Positions 51,218 through 63,238 of a stretch of 64,000 bases of DNA are shown here, piece by piece. Origin of the DNA: Marthasterias glacialis (Eukaryota; Echinodermata; Asteroidea; Forcipulatida; Asteriidae); contig OU452221.1 of the NCBI GenBank assembly GCA_911728455.2, forward strand, positions 10,088,141 through 10,152,140, written 5' to 3'. Under the pieces are notes generated by a model that was not told the origin of the DNA, did no database searches, and saw only the letters and a list, made by a program, of their open reading frames with translations. A program made the position numbers and the translations under genes. Position 1 is the first letter of the stretch. Each line of letters begins with the position of its first letter.

Positions 51218-52541
51218 CTTTCTGCCTCGTTTTATTTGTTACAGACCTACATAATGTTTTAACGAAGGTTTGCTCACCCTAATTTAATTACCTTTCTAAC
51301 ATTAAAACACTATGAAATGGTACAGTATTTATTGTTTTTCTTCAGCAGACTGTAAGCCCTATATTTAATTTCTAACAAGAAGCTGAGTATATGCGACCAA
51401 CATTATCAAATATTAATGCATAAATCTTGTTATTCTTATTTTTTTGGCATTTATAATCATTTCTTTCTTCTTCCTTTTAAACCATTCATTGTCAACCAAA
51501 GACCCAATATTTGATGTGTAATTTAATCACTGGGCTATGGCTTAATACAAAAAAACATATCGGGTACCTACACACAATTGGAAATAAGAAAACACAAATG
51601 GTGGGGGAGGCTTTGGTGTTTTTTTTTAATAACGGAGGATATGAATTTCCTTCTATGATATTTGCAATTCACTGTTCAATTGACGTGGAACTCATTTTAC
51701 GGTGGACTCATGATTGGAGAGCGAAGGATGAATAACAATCGGCATTGTGTGCTTGCTGATTATTTGCAAAAGAAGTACATATTATGCCTAAAGACGACAC
51801 AGTGGGATTCCAAAATGTGCACCGTGTGTAAGTACTGATGAAAATTGTGCCCAAATGATGGGAAGGAATCGGATATGCAGCTTGTTTATCATAAATTGAA
51901 CACGGAAGAGAGAATTGAATTGTTAGTATCTTTGGTTGATACACAAATCATTTTTGGGGAGTCATTTTTCCGCACGGCATAACGTCTAGAGTCTGTCTTC
52001 TTGGTTTTGATGAAAAGCCGCGCTCGCTGTATTTCTTCTAAATTCCCATTAGGCATGCTGACAAAGGCTAACGAATCGGGGTAAACAATGCATCTCCAGG
52101 AGGGTGGACAACATCTAGACATTGTAATGTACAATTTCGAGGAGAAGATACTTGGAGAACTTGGTGTGTCATAATATCAGCGTCCCTGGAAACTCTAGGA
52201 GTGATTGCAGTAGCGATCTTGTTAACATCAGCAATGGATGGTCTGAGCTTTTATTGGCGCTTACCTCTCGAGATTTCTTCAGCTTGTTCATCATGTTTTG
52301 CTTCAGGGATTCCATGAGAAGGGGATTAAACTTTTGGATTGGATTTACATCAAGCCTTTTTTGCTGTGACGTTGGTTGCGTGATTCACTATTAGAGACTG
52401 TTTTAAACCTTTTTTTTTACACAAAAAAAATTGGACTTCGAATGGTCTGGTCAAGAGTAACACTGACTGCCATGACTCAATTTATTGGATCTGAATATTT
52501 TTTCGTTGAAATTATAAATTGCCCATAAATACTTGGATAGA
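51218..52541. other. upstream region of the intronless GPCR
   Basis: AT-rich, unique-looking. A TATAAA at 52513 lies only about 25 bp before the ATG, too close to drive it, so the promoter or a 5' exon must be further left. No gene seen. Confidence 0.45.
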
Positions 52542-53588
52542 ATGAGCTCAAACATGACGTTGGACGTTGACAGCGAACCACCTATTTGGTTCGACATCCT
52601 CCGTGCCGTCTTTCTCTTCGCTACCGTCTTTCTCATCATCTCCGGGAACGTCTTCTGCATCTTCGTGATCAGAGGTTCGACTCAGATGCGTAAAGTCAGT
52701 CGGATCTTCATCCTTTCCCTCATCGTAGCGGACCTCTGCGGGGGTCTCTTCTCCGGGGGTGCTCTCCTGGCCACGGTGGCTACAGCACATTGGACCTCGG
52801 ACGTCATCTTGGGGGTATTTTGCAAAGTGTTCTTCATCGCGGGAATTCTGTTCAACGGTGCCTCGTTCTTGTCGCTCTTGACAGTTTTCTTGGACTGCTA
52901 CGTTGCGGTGGAGAAACCGCTGCGACACCCTTCCCTTTTAACAGCTCGAAGGGCGTACACAATAACCTTAACTAACTGGGTCCTGATGGCATGTATTGCA
53001 ATATTGTACAGTGTTGGTTTTGGAGCTGTATCCCACCTAAAGAAAGAGTGGCACTGGTGCATGTTGGATGTCAATTTTTCCAGGAGTTACACCTACGTGT
53101 TATTATTGATGGTCTATTGTGGTCTAACGGAGGTGGCTCCCCTGATCCTTACCATCACTCTCTATGTACGGATTAGGTTGATAGTACGCCGTCATATGAC
53201 CCATCTCGCCCGTGTCACCCAAACCGGCTATCCGTCCCACCACCAACGGCCGAACGAAACGAAATCGTTAACCACATTTCTGATCGTAAGCTGCGGCGTT
53301 GCCGTGACGTCATTTCCACTGACCATACTCGTATCATACTCGCACTGGACGGGAGACTACTCCATGTACTGGATCAGTGCTGCTATGGTGCTACGGTCAA
53401 GTAACAAATTATTGAATGTACTCGTTCAGATCAGACGGAATAAAGAGTTTCGGACAACGGCTAGTCGTCTTCTGTGTAGATGGAGGAACCGTCAAGATGA
53501 CTCAAGAGGTACGGTTCCGAGCTCCACCACCCGGCTGAGTAGCATTGCTACTGCGGTCGCAATAGAAAACCGTGAGCGAAACGGATGA
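52542..53588 (+). CDS. class A (rhodopsin-family) orphan GPCR, intronless, divergent motifs
   Basis: Single-exon reading frame of 348 residues. The first ATG in frame is at 52542, with A at -3; the frame is open slightly further upstream but has no earlier ATG. Seen: seven hydrophobic segments at about residues 18-43, 55-78, 92-118, 140-162, 183-210, 242-265 and 276-297; TM1 Asn36 in SGN; TM2 LIVAD with Asp64; Cys94 and Cys173, the usual TM3-ECL2 disulfide pair; Trp146 in TM4; Pro200 in TM5; a short third loop; and a C-tail starting RRNKEFR. N4 (NMT) is a glycosylation site in the extracellular N-terminus. Odd: the DRY box is D-C-Y (118-120), TM6 has SFP without the usual CWxP tryptophan, and the NPxxY position reads NVLVQ (292-296). 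The family is a plasma-membrane receptor acting through G proteins; the ligand cannot be inferred. The degenerate switches could mean altered coupling. Class A membership is firm; subfamily is not. Confidence 0.88.
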   Translation: MSSNMTLDVDSEPPIWFDILRAVFLFATVFLIISGNVFCIFVIRGSTQMRKVSRIFILSLIVADLCGGLFSGGALLATVATAHWTSDVILGVFCKVFFIAGILFNGASFLSLLTVFLDCYVAVEKPLRHPSLLTARRAYTITLTNWVLMACIAILYSVGFGAVSHLKKEWHWCMLDVNFSRSYTYVLLLMVYCGLTEVAPLILTITLYVRIRLIVRRHMTHLARVTQTGYPSHHQRPNETKSLTTFLIVSCGVAVTSFPLTILVSYSHWTGDYSMYWISAAMVLRSSNKLLNVLVQIRRNKEFRTTASRLLCRWRNRQDDSRGTVPSSTTRLSSIATAVAIENRERNG

Positions 53589-53838
53589 TAACGTAACGGC
53601 TACCGCACACACGTCACCACAGGTAGATGCTGATGCATCGTAACGGGGTCCCAACTTTACAACATTCGGTTAAAGTGGCCTCGCACGAGGGAGCCAGTTA
53701 AGATTAAAACAGAATAATTATAATGATAATACTAATAGTAATAATACGTAAAAGGGAGGAATCTTTATTGGTTTGATGCGTAATTTGTTTCCAACTTTTA
53801 CCTGGTTTACCGGTTAGCATAATATGAGGTTGCCCGAC

Positions 53839-54191
53839 TGTTACGCACCATACGTTCGACAGGGACCATGTCCATCATGTCCGTTGACAATTTGCAACCA
53901 TTTCGTCCGACACATTGTGTTCGCTTACATAATGAGTGGGTCCTAATGGTTCGTCGGACACAATTTGTCCGGCATAATGGTTTGTCGGACACAATGGGTC
54001 GGACATAATGGTTTGTCGGACACTATGGGTTGGACATAATGGTTTGTCGGACACAGTGGGTCGGAAATAATGGTTTGTCGGACATAATGGGTCGGACATA
54101 ATAGTTTGTCGGACACAATGGGTCGGACAGAATGGTTCAAAATGTCTTCATCGGACATAATGGTCTATGTCGGACGGAATGTTGCGTAACA
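53839..54191. mobile_element. MITE with TGTTACGCAMC ends and an internal GTCGGACAtAATGG minisatellite, copy A
   Basis: The termini are inverted repeats of about 50 bp (left TGTTACGCACCAT ... GACCATGTCC; right, in reverse complement, TGTTACGCAACATTCCG ... GACCATTATGTCC). Direct copies of CCCGAC flank it (53833-53838 and 54192-54197). The interior is a degenerate 30-bp tandem repeat built from two 15-bp halves (GGTTTGTCGGACACAAT and GGGTCGGACATAAT). The minus strand stays open in several frames through this array (MSDKPLCPTH-like peptides), which is a by-product of the repeat. No transposase is present. A related copy is at 31519-31745. Confidence 0.75.
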
Positions 54192-56004
54192 CCCGACTTA
54201 AAGAGAGACTGTCGCTTCATTAAACAGATCGACTTTACCAAAGTTGCCTGCGGACACACAAAACAATAATTTGAATTAAAAAATGCGCTTAAAATTAACT
54301 TGTCCTCGTGAAAAAAAAATCAAAAATACCCTTAACTTTTCTTGGTCTGAACTCGTGCCCGCGATAATGTCAGACCACTCAAGAAACAAGAAGAGACTAC
54401 ATGTAACAAAAGATTACCACAAAACCACTGTTTTTCTTGATTGCCAAGTTCAAACATCATTTCACATTATTGTGATTACACACATTGATTTTTCCATCGT
54501 TGATACTGGAGCTTTGGCTCTACACCACGCACGTGAAACGCCCTGTCTCTTTTAAGACAATATTTACCATATCTATCTCAGACACACTGAGACGTCAGGG
54601 AAAGGACTATGCTGAAACCATAGAGCAAGGGTGTCTTTGCTCTATGCTGAATCTATTTGCACTGCTAGAATGGATGGCTCTACATGACAGCAAAATCACG
54701 TTACGGGTTTTGTCTGCAATTGATCAGTTTTCAGGACAAGATTTTTAAAATCACCATCATGCAATCACATAAATTGTTGGGAGTCCATCTTGATAATATT
54801 ATTAGACAGGCCTGGGCCAGGCAGACATTGGAGTCCAACGTAAAAGGACCCGGAACCTGAGTCAAAAGTCCATACTTTAACCACGTTACGGGTAACATTG
54901 ACACAGTTCCGAGTCAAACTGACCCAGATTTGGATCAAGGCCAATGGGACCCGGAACCTGGGTCAAATCTGACCCGGTTGTGTTATTAGAGTGTGACTGA
55001 TAAACGAGTAATTACTGTTATTTTCAATGATTCATGTTAGCCTTCATAGTAAATAAAATGCATTTGCAATTCATACAAAGTTATCCACCTTAATTAACAG
55101 AATACAGAAAGCAAAGCTGGTATGTATACTGACTCAAACTGAACATGCTTGTGAACAGAGTGTAATCAAAAAATGCAATATATTTTTGAAATTTTTGCAC
55201 ATCAGTTAAAATGAAACGATTTTAGTCTTTCATATGATTTTCTAGAGTTTGATTCTGAGAAAGTGTGGGCTTCAACAATTTTGGAAGTAATTAAATAAAA
55301 ACAAATCATAACCGTTTTAAAAATGACCCAAATAAGGAATGTACAAACATAAAACTGCTTTGAGCAGTTATATTTTTAAACAAAATTTAAAAAGTCATTG
55401 AAACGTTCGACAGCTATCTTAAATAAACTATTTATGTGAAATACCGGATATTTAAAATAAAGCTTAAAATGGAATTACAAAGTTGAAAAATGCTTTATTA
55501 TCAGTATTTATGGCTTATACAGTCCCTTTATAATCCTTCAGTTTTATCTGTAAGATATTTTTTTCCTCATGACCTCGAGGGATAAGAATAGTATACACAA
55601 CATTTGTGCCTCCTAAGTTACAGGAAAATCACACTATCGGTTTCCTATAAATGAGTGATAGTTAACTCCTCTGTCGTGATGATGTAAACTTTATTGTGTG
55701 TTATTTAAATATTGTTGCAGCCCTCTCCCATGATGATGGGAGTTCATAATGTGGAATGAAATACGAAATCAATCAGTTATTACTGCCCCGGCCGTGTCAC
55801 ATTTACAAAATGCAAAGAGGATCTTGCTGCGGACTAAAGCTTATCATTTCATTTATAACAGAAGTAATCCTGCTTATTATTTTTTTTTTCTGTGAAGCTG
55901 ACATCTGTGTCACAAAGCTTTGCATAATCGGTGATTACTCAAATAAATTGCTGAAAAGCTGCTTTGAAAAGTTAAAAATATTCGGATGTATCCGGCTGTA
56001 TCGC
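54192..56004. other. intergenic stretch between GPCR/MITE and protease
   Basis: AT-rich. Around 54840-54990 the phrase GGACCCGGAACCTGGGTCAAA-like is repeated in diverged form. No gene supported. Confidence 0.5.
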
Positions 56005-56011
56005 TATAAAA
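56005..56011 (+). promoter_or_regulatory. candidate distal TATA box and 5' non-coding exon of the subtilase gene
   Basis: TATAAAA is followed about 30 bp later by a short ATG-free segment (about 56035-56067) that ends at a strong splice donor, AAAGA|GTAAGTGG (donor at 56068). This is what a 5' non-coding first exon would look like. A possible acceptor before the coding exon is the pyrimidine-rich stretch ending CACAAAG at about 56733. It is inferred to belong to the protease gene, the next gene on this strand. Confidence 0.45.
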
Positions 56012-56676
56012 GAGAGTGATTCGAACTGCACAGCAACCCAGAACCAGAAACAGCCTGACATCAAAGAGTAAGTGGTCATTGTACATCATTTGTATCATGC
56101 GTTTAATTTCTACACCATATCTGCTTTGAGTGGTCACACTTAAAAAAATTCTGCCTGTAGGCCCTAATTGGGCATGTTTTTGCATAACAATAAATATTCA
56201 TTAAGTACTCTGCCTGCCGAACAAACGTCCAACAAATTGTACACTGTTCGAAATCGTACATAATATTTAATGTGGTGTTGTTACAGTTTGTCGCGTTTCC
56301 CTTCTCACATCACCAGTAAATTACCACAGTGTAAAAACGGTTGTCAATTTAAAACGGTCACCATTATGACGTTTGCGGCCGCCAATGCGGGACTATAAAC
56401 GGTTAATGCACATCTGCAATTCAGGAGAAACGCCTGATGATTGAATAACAACCATTGAGTGTATGTGCTTAATCATAGACCTAGTGCTGAAGTTAAAAAT
56501 GGAGAATGTTACTTCTATATTCCAACATGTTCATTTCAAACCCGGAGGGTGAGGGGCCGTTATTGCGAGTAAAAAAAAAATGCACGGGGATTTACTTTCG
56601 TTCTGCGGGAATAAATAATTATTGTCTGTGATTGTTTTGCTCTTTTCCCAGGGTAACCGTCCCTAAAAGCTCCCCG

Positions 56677-56682
56677 TATAAA
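56677..56682 (+). promoter_or_regulatory. candidate TATA box of the subtilase gene (proximal)
   Basis: TATAAA preceded by a C-rich run, about 150 bp upstream of the protease ATG. It would place a start site near 56707 and give a 5'UTR of about 120 nt without an intron. It competes with the more distal TATA at 56005. Function is inferred from position only. Confidence 0.45.
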
Positions 56683-56744
56683 TGCATTAATTCACACGTC
56701 ACTGGTTAACTCTGTTTTCTACAATTCACAAAGGAAGTTATATC

Positions 56745-56774
56745 ATGAGAAACTCTGTGCATGGAACTTTCTGA
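56745..56774 (+). other. short upstream ORF in the subtilase 5' leader
   Basis: An ATG opens a nine-codon frame (MRNSVHGTF) closed by TGA, 55 nt before the protease ATG. It would be in the mature leader from either candidate promoter, so it could lower translation of the main frame. An in-frame ATG at 56761 overlaps its end. Whether it is translated is unknown. Confidence 0.4.
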
Positions 56775-56829
56775 ATGCAAAAGTAAAAATTTGAATTTCC
56801 GGATACGTTTGACAGATAACTCCTTCACC

Positions 56830-59541
<2,712 letters not shown>

Positions 59542-59542
59542 G

Positions 59543-60324
59543 GTAAGAACTTCCAGGCAGTTTCAGAAGGGCACTTATCAATTTGTCAATATATCCTTCT
59601 CGTTACTTCTAGCAACTGTCTTCTACTCAGTACGATTTTCAAGAAACAATAAAACAAGAAGAGCAGTAGGGAATTTGCATGCATTTTACAATGGTTTCCT
59701 TGAAATATTAATGTTCATCAGGAAAGATTATGTTAAATAAACAATGATGTCGATCAAGCAATAGTCTAGTCCGGAGCGATTATTGTTAAGTTTATATCTC
59801 TTTATCATTTGAGGCGTTTTTTTTTTTAACTCTGTCTTTAAGTGTTTTTAGCTCAAAATGCGCCATAAACAGTCGCCATGTGAATAGCATGTGCATGTGT
59901 AATGTATAACACACAGATTTTCAGACACTTTTTACTTAAGTTGAATGAAATATTGAATTGTAGTTACAGAATTATAATAATAATAATAATAGCAATAAGA
60001 TCCATTGAGAGCCCACGCTGATCCGGCTCCCAGGCTTTTAACGTCATCAAAACTACAAAAACCCTCTAAAAGTAGGCATGATTTTTTTTCTGCCGATATG
60101 GCTGATTCTCTCATTTTTGGTTTGTCATCAGCTTTACCATTGAAAATTGAAAAACACAATACTTGAAAGTCTTGAAGTACCACGCACTTTCCCCCTTTTT
60201 CGGCTGCAAGAGGATAACAATTAAAATACAGTTAAATAATGGACACAATACATTACATTATAATTATTTGTATAACATCCAATCTAACATATGTATTGGT
60301 TTCACTCTTATCATTTCCCTTTAG
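59543..60324 (+). other. probable 3'UTR intron of the subtilase gene
   Basis: The stop codon TGA (59539-59541) is followed after one base by a consensus donor (TGAG|GTAAGA). The best downstream acceptor is TTTCCCTTTAG ending at 60324, leaving a terminal non-coding exon of about 120-130 nt that contains AATAAA at 60436. Because the junction sits one base after the stop, it would not be expected to trigger nonsense-mediated decay. Inferred from splice-site quality alone. Confidence 0.55.
59648..59653 (+). terminator. alternative polyadenylation signal (AATAAA) just after the subtilase stop
   Basis: AATAAA lies about 107 nt after the stop codon, inside the proposed 3'UTR intron. If used, the transcript would end here and the last intron would not be removed. 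It is therefore an alternative to the site at 60436. Confidence 0.35.
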
Positions 60325-60435
60325 ATCTTGGCTGTCTCGACAATGCAAGAGAACCTGTACCTTAGTGTTTTAGGCATTGTAATGATTTTGTTGTATTTAA
60401 GGAAAACATTAAGTGGATACAAATAATTGAAAAAA

Positions 60436-60441
60436 AATAAA
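60436..60441 (+). terminator. candidate polyadenylation signal (AATAAA) of the spliced subtilase transcript
   Basis: AATAAA lies in an A-rich stretch about 110 nt after the proposed 3'UTR acceptor at 60324. It fits a short terminal exon. Confidence 0.4.
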
Positions 60442-60449
60442 ACGAATGA

Positions 60450-62123
60450 AGTAAAAGACAAGAACAAAGGACTGCAATTGTGTCAGTTATTTTTAAGAGA
60501 AATGCGTGCACGTCAGACCATTATAATTATATAACAACGTACACCAGTCGAATTCAAAATGTTATACTTAGATTTTTAACCAATACAGTTAACAATAGGT
60601 CTCAGTTATACCATTATAACACTGTTCATTAAACAATCTTGTTCTTTTTTTCTTCTCCGTATTTCGTTCTTATGCAATAAGAACTAAAAGCGCAGAACAA
60701 AAGCCTACATCAAACTGGAAGCAGTTCCATTAGAAGAAATGTTTATAATGCAATACTTTTTTAACAAGACAAGCAAAATAAACCAAGAATACAACATATA
60801 AATAAATAAATAAAAAAACATAAAAACATACATTTAGGAAAAAAAGGGAAGAAATAATACAGTTGTAAATAAATCACATGAGGAGATTAGACAAAACGTG
60901 TTTCGGTCCTGCAGAAAGTCAACAGAAAGCCTATGACGGAGGAACATTCATATTTCAAAAACGACAAAGTAAAAAGGTGCTGCCATTTGCATATTGGATT
61001 ATTAAAATAATGACATTTACAAATAACGCGTTGAGCTATTTAACAATCTCTTATTTACATACACTTAGTGTTGTTTATTTTCGGTACACAGACACACTCT
61101 ACACTAATTACCACTACTATACAATGTCGGTAATACTGAGTGACTTAGTTTAAACTAAAAATAATGACACTTATTTTTTCTGTTTAACCATTTCCAAGTT
61201 TTCTACATTTGACCGCAGTTAATTGATGATTTAGTACATTATAAAATATATACAGAAATTAAACAACAACTTAACGACGTCTTGAAAATTTCGTTTTTGA
61301 GTAATAAGGTATGTGAACATTCAACATCAACCACTGACCGATTAAAAAAAATAATAATAAACAGAAATAACATGTCGAAATGCCTCTATATTAAACATTG
61401 CTTATAAAGCAACAATGGGAAAGACAAGGCTCTTAAGCAAGGTAAATCATTGCCGATTATGTAAAGAGAACAATAATACAAATACATTAATAAATATTGA
61501 TTCGACTAAAATAATATCGTGGTGAGCAGAGTAGATTCCTCGCCTTATCAGTTATTGTTTTGATTACTTCAAATTACTAGGATGATTCAGTTCAATCATC
61601 TCCCGAGTCACTGATCATCAACATTAATTCCCATTACATTTGGAAATGGAAATTTAGATGGTAACTGTCTGGACCCGGTAGGCCTCATTTTTAATTTTTC
61701 TATTAATTTTGTTTTTATTATTATCATTATTACTTTTTTAATTAATACTTTACTCTCGAATTTCATGTCCATTGACGGATATTTCCGTGATATTAGTGCA
61801 ATGCTTTGCCATGTTTTCAAAGAAGAAAAAAAGGTTAACAAAACTACTTCAAAAATAAAAAAAAACAATCTATCTTTCTGGTGTTTCTCAATCGTCAATG
61901 AATGCCGAAAGTTTGTTGGTGTTGTTGTTGTTTTTGTGTTTAATTTTTTTTCTCTAGTTTGTTTACATATTTATTAACCATACTCAAAACTTTACACAAT
62001 CAAAATACTTTATTGTGTTGTTTATTTAGCAATGGTTCAATTAATGCTTGCTCTGTATAGAGAAACATGGCGGGGATGCCAACCTACTTCCCCGGTGACG
62101 GTACCAAGTTCAGCATGTACTAT
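60450..62123. other. intergenic stretch between protease and foldback element
   Basis: Very AT-rich, with short A and T tracts. No gene or repeat family recognised. Confidence 0.5.
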
Positions 62124-62599
62124 AGACTGGTTCCCGGTCCCTACATCGTTCTCTTCTGACTGTATATAGGGACCGGTAGCTACTACCGATATGGCGCTTT
62201 TGATAGGCCCTCGATTGCGCGGGCGCAGTAATAATTTTCTAGTTTTAGAGATGGCGTTTGTGACGTGTGCATGTTGTTGTTTGACACTAGCACACGTGTG
62301 TATCGTAACCCTTCACCTGGACATATAGTGAACCAACCTTCAACATCAAAATTCAAGTTAACTTTAGGAGAACATCTTAACTAACGTTAGTCTGCACGAT
62401 GGGAGATTCTGAGACTCTGTGCCCATCATGTTTTGTGTAAAGGCCGCATTGCATTATGGGATTACGCACACCTATAAGCTATTTCTAATTAGCATATACC
62501 TGGCAGAAATCTGCCAGGTATATGCTAATTTTCATTACCCACTACCGGTCCCTATATTCAGTCAGAACGTAAACGATGTAGGGACCGGGAACCAGTTTA
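62124..62599. mobile_element. foldback (long terminal inverted repeat) non-autonomous transposon with 10-bp target duplication
   Basis: The ends are imperfect inverted repeats of about 70 bp. The left arm begins AGACTGGTTCCCGGTCCC, and the right arm in reverse complement begins TAAACTGGTTCCCGGTCCC; both continue through CTACATCGTT and a second GGGACCGGTAG. The element is flanked by exact direct copies of CATGTACTAT (62114-62123 and 62600-62609), the expected target duplication. The interior (about 330 bp) has no transposase frame and contains a perfect hairpin at 62487-62530. A 9-10 bp duplication with long foldback ends does not clearly match Tc1/mariner (TA) or hAT (8 bp); the superfamily is left open. 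Confidence 0.8.
62487..62530. repeat. perfect 21-bp inverted repeat (hairpin) nested in the foldback element
   Basis: The arm AATTAGCATATACCTGGCAG(A) at 62487-62507 and its exact reverse complement at 62510-62530 are separated by two bases. It lies inside the foldback transposon at 62124-62599 and is distinct from that element's terminal repeats. It may be a second, tiny inserted palindrome or a structural core of the element. Confidence 0.9.
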
Positions 62600-62609
62600 C
62601 ATGTACTAT

Positions 62610-63238
62610 TGGGCAACTCTCACCAAAAAAAAAAAGGTCATTGGATAATGCATGCTCCCATACCAAGTTAATATCGAGCTGACGTTTGACACAATTTTAC
62701 ATTCAGCAATTTTGGTTGCTGGGTCTTTTGATATTAGGCAAAATGTGACCCGTCTACAGTGGTTTTAAAAGTAAAGTCCTACCAAGGACTTATGATGTGT
62801 GGTGCAACACACTTAATACGGCATGTGACGAACGATAGAAGAGTCACAATGCAAACCCACGATTGCACAAGCTAACGTTCTTGCTAGCCTGTGAAATACG
62901 TTTACGCTTAAGCAACATTTGCAGCTGAAGTAAGCACGAAAGTTTGCTTACCGATATAAGCAGCGACGTGAAGTTGGCCTCAGGTCTGATTACATGTATT
63001 AGCCTTTTGTTTGGTATAAAAATAAGTGTTGATGCCCCGCCTTCGTGATATGCCCATCGTTTTCACTGCTGTTGGGGTTTTGTTTTGGATGATCCTATGG
63101 ATCAGCCTCCAAAAGGAAGGGGTTAGAACACCCGCTGCAGCCTTTTCCGGATTTACGCCCACGTTCAGTGTCATTAAAAATCACCACAGTTGGCGATGTT
63201 AATTGAACAGTTTATATCGGTGATGAAGTCCGTTGTAT
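62610..63238. other. intergenic stretch downstream of the minus-strand GPCR
   Basis: It would contain the 3'UTR of the GPCR at 63239. No canonical minus-strand AATAAA was recognised close to the stop. Confidence 0.4.

Noticed and set aside
50602-51282. Three overlapping 157-226 codon frames (KQASHQASKPSS-like)
   Set aside because: They are cyclic permutations of the 16-bp minisatellite, all three frames are equally open, and no promoter, splice or domain evidence exists.
52533-52541. Extension of the GPCR by three codons from a TTG
   Set aside because: TTG is not a usual start in animal nuclear genes; the ATG at 52542 is preferred.
52548-52928. 126-codon minus-strand frame rich in Glu/Asp
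   Set aside because: It is the antisense shadow of the GPCR coding sequence.
53807-54158. Minus-strand frames with MSDKPLCPTH repeats
   Set aside because: They fall within the minisatellite core of a MITE; the periodic peptide comes from the DNA repeat.
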